From: Nevskiaceae bacterium
GTDB taxonomy: Bacteria > Pseudomonadota > Gammaproteobacteria > Nevskiales > Nevskiaceae
Direction: 5' to 3'
Length of the DNA: 64,000 bases
Assembly (NCBI GenBank): GCA_004297005.1
Contig: SCVA01000025.1
Coordinates: 1-64,000, forward strand
Shown here: positions 16,485 through 24,769 of the stretch, piece by piece
Layout: each line of letters begins with the position of its first letter
Position numbering within the stretch: the stretch's first letter is position 1
The notes under the pieces: model-generated
Databases searched by the model: none
What the model was told of the DNA's origin: nothing
What the model saw: the letters and a program-made list of their open reading frames with translations, nothing else
Position numbers and translations under genes: made by a program

Positions 16485-17303
16485 ATGAGCGACCTAGCCC
16501 CCGCCACCCTCGCCGAATTGATGATCGTCGCCGCCAGCGAAGCCTGGCGCGACAACGGCGAAGTGCTCGCCTCCGGCATCACCACCATCCCGCGCCTGGG
16601 CGCGAGCCTGGCCAAGCTGACCCACTCGCCCGAGCTCTTGATGACCGACAGCGAGAGCTATCTGGTCAGCGAGCCGGTGCCGCTGGGCCCGCGCGGCGAC
16701 ACCAGTAATGGGGGATATAGGCCCAAGTACGAGGGCTATATGTCCTTCGAGCGGGTGTTCGAGTGCGTCTGGGGCGGCAAGCGCCACGCCATGATCGGCC
16801 CGACCCAGATTGACCGCTGGGGGCAGACCAATCTCTCCGCCGTCGGCCCCGACTACGCCAAGCCGAAGTCGGCGGTGCTGGGCGTGCGCGGCCTGCCCGG
16901 CAACAGCATCTGCCACATCAACTCGCTGTTCGTGCCCAACCACGGCCCGCGCGTGTTCGTCGCCGGTGAGGTCGATATGGTCTCCGGGGTTGGCTACAAG
17001 CCGGAGCGCTGGGGTCCGGGCATGAAGCAGGACTATGTGGACCTGCGGCTGATCGTCACCGATCTCTGCGTGCTCGACTTCAGCGGGCCGGACCACGCCA
17101 TCCGCGTGAAGTCCCTGCACCCCGGCGTGAGCTTCGAGCAGGTGCAGACGGCGACTGGCTTCCCGCTGCTCCAGGCCGAGAACCTGGGCGAAACCCCGCT
17201 GCCGACCGCCGAGCAGCTCGCCATCATCCGCAAGCTCGACCCGCACAATCTGCGCGGCATGGTCTTGAAGAACGACCCGCCCGCGCTGCGCGCGGCGGCC
17301 TGA
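16485..17303 (+). CDS. ipdB: COCHEA-CoA hydrolase beta subunit
   Basis: 272-residue CoA-transferase beta-subunit-like protein that would pair with IpdA to open the last carbocycle of steroids. It has the family's glycine-rich segments (LASGITTIPRLGASLAKL near 28-45, VRGLPGNSICHIN near 133-145). The start at 16485 lies 2 nt after the ipdA stop, a typical coupled arrangement. It lacks the SENG active-site motif of true CoA-transferase beta subunits, consistent with the hydrolase branch. Confidence 0.84.
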   Translation: MSDLAPATLAELMIVAASEAWRDNGEVLASGITTIPRLGASLAKLTHSPELLMTDSESYLVSEPVPLGPRGDTSNGGYRPKYEGYMSFERVFECVWGGKRHAMIGPTQIDRWGQTNLSAVGPDYAKPKSAVLGVRGLPGNSICHINSLFVPNHGPRVFVAGEVDMVSGVGYKPERWGPGMKQDYVDLRLIVTDLCVLDFSGPDHAIRVKSLHPGVSFEQVQTATGFPLLQAENLGETPLPTAEQLAIIRKLDPHNLRGMVLKNDPPALRAAA

Positions 17304-17312
17304 GCGCGGCCC

Positions 17313-18206
17313 ATGAGCGATCTGGTCGAGCCCAAGAAGGTCGAGATCACCTACGAGACCGAAGAGCCGGTGCTCTACGAGGTGCGGGATGGCGTGGCCT
17401 GGGTGACCATGAACCGGCCCAGCTACAACAACGCCCAGAACTCGCAGATGACCTACGCGCTGGACGCCGCTTTCGCGCGCGCGGTCGGCGACGATGCGGT
17501 GAAGGTGATCGTGCTCAAGGGCGCCGGCAAGCATTTCTCCGCCGGCCACGACATCGGCACGCCAGGGCGCGATCTGCACAAGAGCTTCGAGCGCAAGCAC
17601 CTGCTGCCGGACCACGTCAACAAGCCGGGCGCCGAGCTGCTCTACACCCGCGAGCAGGAGGTCTATTTGGGCATGTGCCGGCGCTGGCGCGACGTGCCCA
17701 AGCCGACCATCGCCGCAGTGCAGGGCGCCTGCATCGCCGGCGGCCTGATGCTGGCCTGGGTCTGCGACCTGATCGTCGCCAGCGAAGACGCCTACTTCCA
17801 GGATCCGGTGCAGCGCATGGGCATTCCGGGCGTGGAGTACTTCGCGCACGCCTTCGAGCTGCCGCCGCGCGTCGCCAAGGAGTTCCTGATGCTCGGCGAG
17901 CGCATGCCGGCGGCGCGTGCCTACAACTTCGGCATGGTCAACCGCATCGTCGCCCGCGAGGCGCTCGACGCCGAGGTGGCGAAGATGGCCGCCAACCTCG
18001 CCGAGAAGGGCCGGCTCGGCCTCTGGCTGACCAAGCAGGCGATCAACCACGTCGAGGAGCTGCGCGGCAAGCGCACCGCCATGGACGCGGTCTTCCACAT
18101 GCACCACTTCGCGCATGCCCAGAGCGATCTCACCCAGGGCAATCCCCTGGGCGGGCAGGACGCCAAGTCGATGGCCGCCGGCAACAAGAAGCCGGACGGC
18201 CAGTAG
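17313..18206 (+). CDS. Enoyl-CoA hydratase of the HIP pathway
   Basis: 297-residue crotonase-fold protein with HFSAGHDIGTPGRD near 74-87 and QGACIAGGLML near 133-143 forming the oxyanion hole, and a long C-terminal tail (DLTQGNPLGGQDAKSM) found in a steroid-linked subgroup. Its place between ipdB and ipdC suggests it hydrates an unsaturated CoA intermediate of HIP, for example the product of IpdE1E2. It is not the EchA20 orthologue, which lies two genes on. Exact substrate is inferred. Confidence 0.8.
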   Translation: MSDLVEPKKVEITYETEEPVLYEVRDGVAWVTMNRPSYNNAQNSQMTYALDAAFARAVGDDAVKVIVLKGAGKHFSAGHDIGTPGRDLHKSFERKHLLPDHVNKPGAELLYTREQEVYLGMCRRWRDVPKPTIAAVQGACIAGGLMLAWVCDLIVASEDAYFQDPVQRMGIPGVEYFAHAFELPPRVAKEFLMLGERMPAARAYNFGMVNRIVAREALDAEVAKMAANLAEKGRLGLWLTKQAINHVEELRGKRTAMDAVFHMHHFAHAQSDLTQGNPLGGQDAKSMAAGNKKPDGQ

Positions 18207-18221
18207 CCACCACAGAACGCC

Positions 18222-19295
18222 ATGAGCGCACCCGCCGCACTGCAAACCCCATTGACCCAGTTGCTGGGCTGCCGCTACCCCATCGTCCAGACCGCGATGG
18301 GCTGGGTGGCGGACTCCAAGCTGGTCGCCGCTACCAGCAATGCCGGTGGCTTCGGCTTTCTCGCCGCCGCCACCATGTCCACCGAGACCCTGCGCTCGGA
18401 GATCGCCGCCGTGCGCGCGGCGACCAATGCCAAGTTCGGCGTCAATTTCCACATGTTCCAGCCCAATGCCGCCGAGGTGATCGAGCTGGTGCTGCAGAAC
18501 GCCGACCGCGTCCGCGCGGTCAGCTACGGTCGCGGCCCGAGTGCGGCGATCATCAAGCGCTTCAAGGACGCCGGCGTGCTGTGCATGCCGACGGTGGGCG
18601 CGCTCAAGCACGCCCAGAAAGCGGTGGAGCTGGGCGCCGACATCATCACCGTGCAGGGCGGCGAGGGCGGTGGACACACCGGCTCGGTGCCGACCACGCT
18701 GCTGCTGCCGCAGGTGCTCGAGGCGGTGAAGGTGCCGGTGGTCGCCGCCGGCGGCTTCTACAACGGCCGTGGCCTCGCCGGTGCGCTGGCCTATGGCGCC
18801 GCCGGCATCGCGATGGGCACGCGCTTTCTGATGACCGCCGACTCGCCGGTGCCGCGCAGCACCCTACAGAAGTACGTTGCCGTCAAGGAGGCCGCGCAGA
18901 TTCGTGCCTCCACTGCGGTCGACGGCATGCCGCAGCGGATGATCGACAACCCCTTCCTGCTGCGCCTGGAAAGTGGTGGCCTGCTGCACCGCCTGTTCGT
19001 GGCGCTGTCCAGCGCCTGGGCCTGGCGCGCGCACACCGGCATGACGGTCGGCCACATGGTCAAGACCTTCTTCGCTGCCCTGCGCGAAGGCGATGGCGCC
19101 ATCCAGACCATGATGGCGGCCAATGCCCCGGTGCTGATCCAGCGCGCCATGGTCGAGGGCAAGCCCGACGAGGGCGTGCTGCCTTCCGGCCAGGTCGCTG
19201 CCAATATCGCCAGCCTGCCGACGGTCGCCGAGCTGATCGCCGGCATCGTCAGCGAGGCCGAGCAGCGCCTGGCGGCGCTGCCGCGTTCCCCATGA
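18222..19295 (+). CDS. ipdC: IpdC, nitronate-monooxygenase-like FMN enzyme
   Basis: 357-residue FMN-binding TIM-barrel protein of the nitronate monooxygenase/enoyl reductase II family. Flavin-binding words are QGGEGGGHTG near 146-155 and VVAAGGFYNGRGLAGAL near 171-187, followed by GIAMGTRFL. In the mycobacterial ring C/D pathway IpdC is a flavoprotein required before the ring-opening hydrolases. Gene order next to ipdAB and echA20 supports orthology. It lies 15 nt after the hydratase gene and is followed by a palindromic repeat. Confidence 0.83.
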   Translation: MSAPAALQTPLTQLLGCRYPIVQTAMGWVADSKLVAATSNAGGFGFLAAATMSTETLRSEIAAVRAATNAKFGVNFHMFQPNAAEVIELVLQNADRVRAVSYGRGPSAAIIKRFKDAGVLCMPTVGALKHAQKAVELGADIITVQGGEGGGHTGSVPTTLLLPQVLEAVKVPVVAAGGFYNGRGLAGALAYGAAGIAMGTRFLMTADSPVPRSTLQKYVAVKEAAQIRASTAVDGMPQRMIDNPFLLRLESGGLLHRLFVALSSAWAWRAHTGMTVGHMVKTFFAALREGDGAIQTMMAANAPVLIQRAMVEGKPDEGVLPSGQVAANIASLPTVAELIAGIVSEAEQRLAALPRSP

Positions 19296-19314
19296 AAACG
19301 CAGCCGACTTTGTT

Positions 19315-19434
19315 CCCCTCCCCCCTCGTGGGGGAGGGGCTAGGGGAGAGGGGGGACTTTCGTTCCCGGCCCGCGTGCACCGTGAGCGAGCGCGGCCCCC
19401 TCTCCCCAACCCCTCCCCCACGAGGGGGGAGGGG
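19315..19434. repeat. Extragenic palindrome, C/G-tract family (copy 1)
   Basis: A roughly 40-base CT/GA-rich arm at 19315-19354 is nearly the reverse complement of 19396-19434, separated by about 40 bases. Each arm itself folds around CTCGTGGGGGAG. It lies inside the operon between ipdC and echA20, so transcripts carry a large hairpin here. A close relative is at 23618-23716. Confidence 0.8.
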
Positions 19435-19455
19435 CTCACTTAACCCGAGTCGCCC

Positions 19456-20220
19456 ATGAGCGAACAATTCAAAACCACCATCAGCGACGGCATTGCCGAG
19501 CTGGTCATAGCCCGGCCGCCGGTCAACGCCCTCAACGACGCCGGCTGGCATGCGCTCGCCGACGAGATCACCCGGCTCGGCACGCTGCCGGAGGCGCGAG
19601 TGATCGTGCTGCGCGCCGAGGGCCGTGGCTTCTGCGCCGGGGTCGACATCAAGGAGCTGGACAAGCACCCGGAGAAGATCATCTCGGTCAATGCCGGCAA
19701 TTACCGCAGTTTTGAAGCGGTGCACCGCAACCCCTTGCCGGTGATCGTCGCGGTGCATGGCTTCGTGCTCGGCGGCGGCATCGGCCTGGCCGGCGCGGCG
19801 GACATCGTCGTCGCCAGCGAGTGCGCGACCTTCGGCGTGCCAGAGGTGGACCGTGGCGCCATGGGCGGCGGCGCGCATCTGCAGCGGCTGTTCCCGGTGC
19901 AGAAGGTGCGCATGATGTATTTCACCGGCGACTCCATCACCGCCGCCGAGGCCTACCGGCTGGGCGCGATCGAAAAGGTGGTGCCCAAGGCCGAGCTGCG
20001 CGAGGCCGCACTCGCCATCGCCGCCAAGATCGCCGCCAAGAGCACGGTGATGATCCGGCTCGCGAAGGAATCGCTGAACGGCATCGAGGACGGCAACCTC
20101 GAAAGCAAGTACCGCTGGGAGCAGGGCTTTACCCTACAGGCCTACAGCAGCAAGGATTCAGCGGAGACCCGGCGCGCCTTCGTCGAGAAGCGCGAGGCCG
20201 AGTTCAAGGACAAGGCATGA
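19456..20220 (+). CDS. echA20: EchA20-type ring-opening hydrolase
   Basis: 254-residue crotonase-fold protein matching mycobacterial EchA20 in key words: ILRAEGRGFCAGVDIKEL near 51-68, GFVLGGGIGLAGAADIVVAS near 97-116, ATFGVPEVDRGAMGGGAHL near 119-137 and the C-terminal YRWEQGFTLQ. EchA20 hydrolyses ring D of the two-ring CoA intermediate, just before IpdAB opens ring C. Its stop overlaps the next start by 4 nt (ATGA), implying translational coupling with the dehydrogenase pair. Confidence 0.83.
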   Translation: MSEQFKTTISDGIAELVIARPPVNALNDAGWHALADEITRLGTLPEARVIVLRAEGRGFCAGVDIKELDKHPEKIISVNAGNYRSFEAVHRNPLPVIVAVHGFVLGGGIGLAGAADIVVASECATFGVPEVDRGAMGGGAHLQRLFPVQKVRMMYFTGDSITAAEAYRLGAIEKVVPKAELREAALAIAAKIAAKSTVMIRLAKESLNGIEDGNLESKYRWEQGFTLQAYSSKDSAETRRAFVEKREAEFKDKA

Positions 20221-21383
20221 GACTGGAATACACCGAACGACAGAAGAAATTCCGCGCCGAAGTCCGCGAGTGGATGGCGGCCAATGTGCCGAAGCAGGCC
20301 CTGACCAGCTTCGACACCAAGGAAGGTTTCGCGCAGCACCGCGCCTGGGAAGCCAAGCTCAACGAGGGCCGTTGGAGCGCGGTGACCTGGCCCAAGGAGC
20401 TCGGCGGGCGTAGTTGCGACCTCATCGACTGGCTGATCTTCGAGGAGGAGTACTGGCGCGCCGGCGCGCCGCTGCGCGTCAACCAGAATGGCGTATTCCT
20501 GCTGGCGCCGACGCTGATGGAGTACGGCACCGACGAACAGAAGGCGCGCTTCCTGCCGCGCATGGCGGCGGGCGAGGACATCTGGGCGCAGGGCTGGTCT
20601 GAGCCCGGCGCCGGTTCCGACATGGCGGCGATCCGCACCAAGGCCATCCTCGAGGGCGACCACTACGTCATCAATGGCCAGAAAACCTGGTCGACGCGCG
20701 CCGTGTTCGCCGACTGGTGCTTCGGCCTGTTCCGCACCGATCCGGACTCGCAGCGTCACCACGGCCTCACCTTCATCCTGCTGCCGCTGAACCTGCCGGG
20801 CATCACCATCCGCCCGATCAAGCAGCTCAACGGCCTGCCCGGCTTCGCGGAAATCTTCTTCGACAATGTCCGGGTGCCGGCCGCCAACCGCCTGGGCGCC
20901 GAAGGCCAGGGCTGGAACGTGGCGATGGCCACCGCCGGTTTCGAGCGCGGTCTGATGCTGCGCTCGCCGGCGCGCTTCCAGAAGACCGCGCAGAACCTGG
21001 TCGCGCTCTATCAGCGCCACCGCGAACATGCCGACCGCGATCCCTCGATCCGCGACGCGGTGCTGAAGAGCTGGATGGACGCCGAGGCCTATGCGCTTTC
21101 CACCTACCAGACCGCCAGCCGGCTGGTGCGCGGCGGCCACATCGGCCCCGAGGCCTCGACCAACAAGATCTTCTGGTCGGAGCTGGACCTGCTGATGCAC
21201 GAGACCGCCATGCGCATCCTCGGCGCCCGTGGCGAGCTGATGCCGGAAGCGCCGGAGGCCGCCGAGAGCGCGCCCTGGCTGGATGGCTTCCTGTTCGCGC
21301 AGGCCGGGCCGATCTACGCCGGCAGCAACGAGATCCAGCGCAACATCATCGCCGAGCGCATGCTCGGCTTGCCGAGGGCCTGA
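20217..21383 (+). CDS. ipdE1: Acyl-CoA dehydrogenase subunit IpdE1-like
   Basis: 388-residue FAD-dependent acyl-CoA dehydrogenase, alpha-type subunit. It has the flavin/substrate words WAQGWSEPGAGSDMAAI near 122-138, INGQKTWST near 153-161 and the C-terminal GPIYAGSNEIQRNIIAERMLG. Steroid degraders use alpha2beta2 dehydrogenases made from two adjacent genes. IpdE1-IpdE2 of mycobacteria dehydrogenates 5OH-HIP-CoA. The ATG at 20217 overlaps the echA20 stop; longer upstream starts would run through that gene. Confidence 0.82.
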   Translation: MRLEYTERQKKFRAEVREWMAANVPKQALTSFDTKEGFAQHRAWEAKLNEGRWSAVTWPKELGGRSCDLIDWLIFEEEYWRAGAPLRVNQNGVFLLAPTLMEYGTDEQKARFLPRMAAGEDIWAQGWSEPGAGSDMAAIRTKAILEGDHYVINGQKTWSTRAVFADWCFGLFRTDPDSQRHHGLTFILLPLNLPGITIRPIKQLNGLPGFAEIFFDNVRVPAANRLGAEGQGWNVAMATAGFERGLMLRSPARFQKTAQNLVALYQRHREHADRDPSIRDAVLKSWMDAEAYALSTYQTASRLVRGGHIGPEASTNKIFWSELDLLMHETAMRILGARGELMPEAPEAAESAPWLDGFLFAQAGPIYAGSNEIQRNIIAERMLGLPRA

Positions 21384-21385
21384 CC

Positions 21386-22444
21386 ATGGACTTCACCTTC
21401 ACCGAAGACCAGCTCTCGCTCAGCGACGCCATCCACAAGTTCCTGATGGTGGAAGCAGCCCCCGAGCTGCTGCGCGAGATCTGGGAAACCGAGTCCGGCC
21501 GCAGCGCCGAGATGCGCGCCAAGCTCGCCGACCAGGGCCTCACCGCGCTGTCGGTGCCCGAGGCCTACGGCGGCATGGGCCTGGGCGATCTCGACTGGGT
21601 GCTGATCCAGCAGGAGCTGGGCTACTACGCCATTCCCGATTCGCTCACCGCCACCGCCTATCTGGCGGTGTACCTGAGCAAGGCGCTGCCCGAGGACTCC
21701 AAGCTCAAGGCGCACTGGCTGCCGAAGATCGCCGATGGCAGCGCGCGCATCGCCGTGGGTCATCCGATCAATCCCTTCGTCGCCGATGCCGCCAACGCCA
21801 GCCTCTTGCTGCTCTGGCACGCCGACGAGCTGCACGCGCTGCGGCCCTCGGAAGCGACGCTGACGCTCAACCCCAGCATCGACTCCTCGCGCCGGCTCTA
21901 CCGCGTGCAGTGGACGCCCACTGACAAGACCCGCGTCTGCGGCGCCGAACAGGGCCGCGAGCTCTGGCAGGGTGTGATCAACCGCGCCGGTGTCGCCATC
22001 TCCGCGCAGCTGCTCGGCCTGGCCCAGCGCATGCTCGATCTGGGCACCGACTACGCGGCGCAGCGCAAGCAGTTCGGCAAACCGATCGGCAGCTTCCAGG
22101 CGGTCAAGCACCATCTGGCGGATGTTGCGGTGAAGATCGAGTTTGCCCGCCCGGTGGTGCAGCGCGCCGCGCAGTCACTGGCCACCGGCCACCCGCGCGC
22201 CAGCCTGCACGTCTCGCACGCGCGGCTGGTGGCCGGCGAGGCGGCGCGGCTGGCGGCGCGCAAGAGCATCCAGGTGCACGGTGCCATGGGCTACACCTGG
22301 GAAGCCGATCTGCAGATGTTCATGAAGCGCGCCTGGGCGCTCGACTCCACCTGGGGCGACGCCATCTTCCACAAGGCGCGCATCGCCGAATTCGTGCTGG
22401 CCGAGGGCGCTGCCCTGGGGCCGGCGGAAACCTTCACTCACTAA
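21386..22444 (+). CDS. ipdE2: Acyl-CoA dehydrogenase subunit IpdE2-like
   Basis: 352-residue partner subunit, shorter and more diverged than the alpha subunit as is usual for beta subunits of steroid acyl-CoA dehydrogenases. It keeps the helical C-terminal domain words RKQFGKPIGSFQAVKH near 230-245 and IQVHGAMGYTWEAD near 295-308. The middle beta-domain is degenerate, so catalysis probably needs IpdE1. The start lies 2 nt after the IpdE1 stop. Confidence 0.82.
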   Translation: MDFTFTEDQLSLSDAIHKFLMVEAAPELLREIWETESGRSAEMRAKLADQGLTALSVPEAYGGMGLGDLDWVLIQQELGYYAIPDSLTATAYLAVYLSKALPEDSKLKAHWLPKIADGSARIAVGHPINPFVADAANASLLLLWHADELHALRPSEATLTLNPSIDSSRRLYRVQWTPTDKTRVCGAEQGRELWQGVINRAGVAISAQLLGLAQRMLDLGTDYAAQRKQFGKPIGSFQAVKHHLADVAVKIEFARPVVQRAAQSLATGHPRASLHVSHARLVAGEAARLAARKSIQVHGAMGYTWEADLQMFMKRAWALDSTWGDAIFHKARIAEFVLAEGAALGPAETFTH

Positions 22445-22462
22445 GCAAGCAAGAGAAACCCC

Positions 22463-23611
22463 ATGGCCGAAGCCTATATCGTTGACGCCCTGCGCACGCC
22501 CACCGGCAAGCGCAAGGGCAGCCTGTCGCAGATCCACGGTGCCGATCTCGGCGCCCACGTGCTGAAGGCGCTGGTCGAGCGCAATGCCATCCCCGCCGAC
22601 GATTACGACGACGTGATCTTCGGCTGCCTCGACGCCATCGGCCCGCTCGCCGGCAACATCGCGCGCACCTGCTGGCTGTCCGCCGGCCTGCCGCTGCACG
22701 TGCCGGGTGTGACCATCGACCGCCAGTGCGGCAGCTCGCAGCAGGCGGTGCACTTCGCTGCGCAGGCGGTGATGTCCGGCACGCAGGACGTGATCGTCGC
22801 CGGCGGCGTGCAGACCATGACCCAGATCCCGATCTCCTCGGCGATGATCGCCGCCAAGCCGCTGGGCTTCGCCGACCCCTTCTCCGGCTCCAAGGGCTGG
22901 ACCGAGCGCTTCGGCACCGATCCGGTCAGCCAGTTCCACGGCGCGCAGCTGATCGCCGACAAGTGGAAGATCTCCCGCGAGGAGATGGAGCGCTTCTCGC
23001 TGGAAAGCCATGTGCGTGCCCGCCGCGCCATCGCCGAGGGCCGCTTCAAGAAGGAGATCGTGCCGATCAATGGCCTCGAGCACGACGAGACCACCCGCGA
23101 GACCTCGCTGGAGCAGATGCAGAAGCTCGAGCCGCTGGCGCCGGGCGGCACCATCACCGCCGGCGTTTCCAGCCAGACCGGCGACGCCGCCTCGGCGATG
23201 CTGATCGTGTCCGAACGCGCGCTGAAGAAGTACAACCTGAAGCCGCGCGCGCGCATCCAGCACATCAGCGTCTACGCCGACGATCCCATCCTCATGCTCA
23301 CCGCGCCGATCCCGGCCACGCATTACGCGATGAAGAAGTCGGGCATGAAGCTGGAGGACATTGACCTGGTCGAGATCAACGAGGCCTTCGCCCCGGTGGT
23401 GCTGGCCTGGTTCAAGGAAACCGGCTATCCGCACGCCAAGACCAACGTCAACGGCGGCGGCATCGCGCTGGCGCATCCGCTCGGCGCCACCGGCGTCAAG
23501 CTGATGACCACCCTGCTGCACGAGCTGGAGCGCACCGGCGGCCGCTACGGCCTGCAGACCATGTGCGAAGGCGGCGGCGTGGCCAACGTCACCATCATCG
23601 AACGACTCTGA
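22463..23611 (+). CDS. fadA6: Thiolase FadA6-like
   Basis: 382-residue thiolase with nucleophile Cys89 in DRQCGSSQQ, His338 in ALAHPLGATG and second Cys368 in TMCEGGG. Many words match mycobacterial FadA6 (VPGVTIDRQCGSSQQAV, IPISSAM, YGLQTMCEGGGVANVTIIERL). FadA6 cleaves acetyl-CoA from the ring-opened C/D product. It closes the core set of the operon. Confidence 0.85.
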   Translation: MAEAYIVDALRTPTGKRKGSLSQIHGADLGAHVLKALVERNAIPADDYDDVIFGCLDAIGPLAGNIARTCWLSAGLPLHVPGVTIDRQCGSSQQAVHFAAQAVMSGTQDVIVAGGVQTMTQIPISSAMIAAKPLGFADPFSGSKGWTERFGTDPVSQFHGAQLIADKWKISREEMERFSLESHVRARRAIAEGRFKKEIVPINGLEHDETTRETSLEQMQKLEPLAPGGTITAGVSSQTGDAASAMLIVSERALKKYNLKPRARIQHISVYADDPILMLTAPIPATHYAMKKSGMKLEDIDLVEINEAFAPVVLAWFKETGYPHAKTNVNGGGIALAHPLGATGVKLMTTLLHELERTGGRYGLQTMCEGGGVANVTIIERL

Positions 23612-23617
23612 GTATTT

Positions 23618-23716
23618 CCCCTCTCCCCTCGTGGGAGAGGGGTAGGGGAGAGGGGGTTCTCCGCGACGAAGTGCGCTCCCCCTCTCCCTCGATCCCTCTC
23701 CCACGGGGGGAGAGGG
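23618..23716. repeat. Extragenic palindrome, C/G-tract family (copy 2)
   Basis: The arm at 23618-23656 is nearly the reverse complement of 23678-23716, same family as 19315-19434 (central words CTCGTGGGAGAGG and CTCTCCCACGGG). It lies within the operon between fadA6 and the next SDR gene and probably forms a stable RNA hairpin. Confidence 0.8.
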
Positions 23717-23743
23717 AAGACCAGCTAACGAGGAAGCAGCATC

Positions 23744-24622
23744 ATGGGTATCTGCGACAACCGCACCATCATCGTCACCGGCTCCGGCGCAGGCCTGGGG
23801 CGTGAATACGCTCTGGCGCTGGCCGCCGAGGGCGCCAATGTCGCGGTCAACGACATTCGCCTGGAAGCCGCCGAAGGCGTGGTGAAGGAAATCCAGGCCG
23901 CCGGCGGCAAGGCGGTGGTGGCGCTGGGCGACATCACCAGCATGGCCGGCGCCGACGCGATCATCGCGGCCGCGCTTTCCGCCTTCGGCGAGGTGCATGG
24001 CGTGGTCAACAACGCCGGCGTGGTGCGCGACCGCATGTTCGCCTCGCTCAGCGAGGACGACTGGGACACGGTGATCCGCGTGCATCTCAAGGGCCACTTC
24101 TGCCTGGCCAGCAAGCTGGTGCAGCGCTGGCGTGACCAGGTGAAGGCCGGTGGCAAGCCGCTGGGCCGCATCGTCAACACCAGCTCCGGTGCCGGCCTGC
24201 AGGGCAACATCGGCCAGAGCAACTACTCGGCGGCGAAGGGCGGCATCGCCTCGCTGACCCTGGTGCAGGCGGCCGAACTCGGCCGCTACGGCGTCACCGC
24301 CAATGCGCTGGCCCCGGCGGCGCGCACCGGCATGACCGAAGGCCCGTTCGGCGCGATGATGAAGGCGCCGGAAGACGGCAGCTTCGATCACTACCACCCC
24401 GGCAATGTCGCGCCGCTGGTGGTCTACCTGTGCAGCGAGCTGTCGCAGGGCGTGAGCGGCAAGGTGTTCGAGGTGGAGGGCGGCAAGATCTCCATCGCCC
24501 GCGGCTGGAAGACCGGCACGGTGAAGAACAAGGGCGCCCGCTACACCCCGCAGGAACTGCACGAGGTGATCGGCGGACTGATCGCCACCGAACCCCCGGC
24601 GCAGAAGGTCTACGGCACCTAG
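23744..24622 (+). CDS. SDR, hydroxyacyl-CoA dehydrogenase type
   Basis: 292-residue SDR resembling the dehydrogenase domain of multifunctional enzyme 2: TGSGAGLGR at 12-20, Asp37 for NAD, NNAG at 89-92 followed by VVRDRMF, and catalytic Ser148, Tyr161 and Lys165. It probably oxidises a 3-hydroxyacyl-CoA in the HIP or side-chain route. A good ribosome site (AACGAGGAAG) lies upstream. It is the last gene of the long operon, and its TAG stop sits at the edge of an inverted-repeat element. Confidence 0.83.
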   Translation: MGICDNRTIIVTGSGAGLGREYALALAAEGANVAVNDIRLEAAEGVVKEIQAAGGKAVVALGDITSMAGADAIIAAALSAFGEVHGVVNNAGVVRDRMFASLSEDDWDTVIRVHLKGHFCLASKLVQRWRDQVKAGGKPLGRIVNTSSGAGLQGNIGQSNYSAAKGGIASLTLVQAAELGRYGVTANALAPAARTGMTEGPFGAMMKAPEDGSFDHYHPGNVAPLVVYLCSELSQGVSGKVFEVEGGKISIARGWKTGTVKNKGARYTPQELHEVIGGLIATEPPAQKVYGT

Positions 24623-24763
24623 AGCTTGTGAGTAAATCTACTGCGCTGCCCATCCGCGTCGTCATGCGGTGCTCGAAATCCTCACGCACAGTAGTGCGCT
24701 CCGGTTTCTGCGCTCCTATTCCTAGCGGCTGGGCATGCTCGCTACGATTTCTTCACAAGCTCT
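24621..24763. repeat. 143-bp element bounded by 11-bp inverted repeats
   Basis: AGAGCTTGTGA (24621-24631) and TCACAAGCTCT (24753-24763) are exact inverted repeats at the ends of a non-coding stretch with internal partial palindromes (CTACTG near 24638, CAGTAG near 24690). The left end overlaps the stop codon of the preceding SDR gene. It looks like a dispersed non-autonomous element or structured extragenic repeat. Confidence 0.6.
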
Positions 24764-24769
24764 GAGCCG

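Noticed and set aside
15601-17303. Ordinary succinyl-CoA:3-ketoacid CoA-transferase subunits
   Set aside because: The beta subunit lacks the SENG-type active-site motif, and the flanking genes match the steroid ipd order, so the IpdAB hydrolase reading is preferred.
17313-18206. EchA20 identity for the first hydratase of the ipd operon
   Set aside because: The conserved EchA20 words are found instead in the gene at 19456-20220; this one has a different oxyanion motif and a long C-terminal tail.
16494-18677. 727-codon minus-strand frame over ipdB, the hydratase and ipdC
   Set aside because: It is antisense to three well-supported genes, is rich in His/Gly/Arg/Leu in the pattern of antisense high-GC frames, and contains no recognisable domain.
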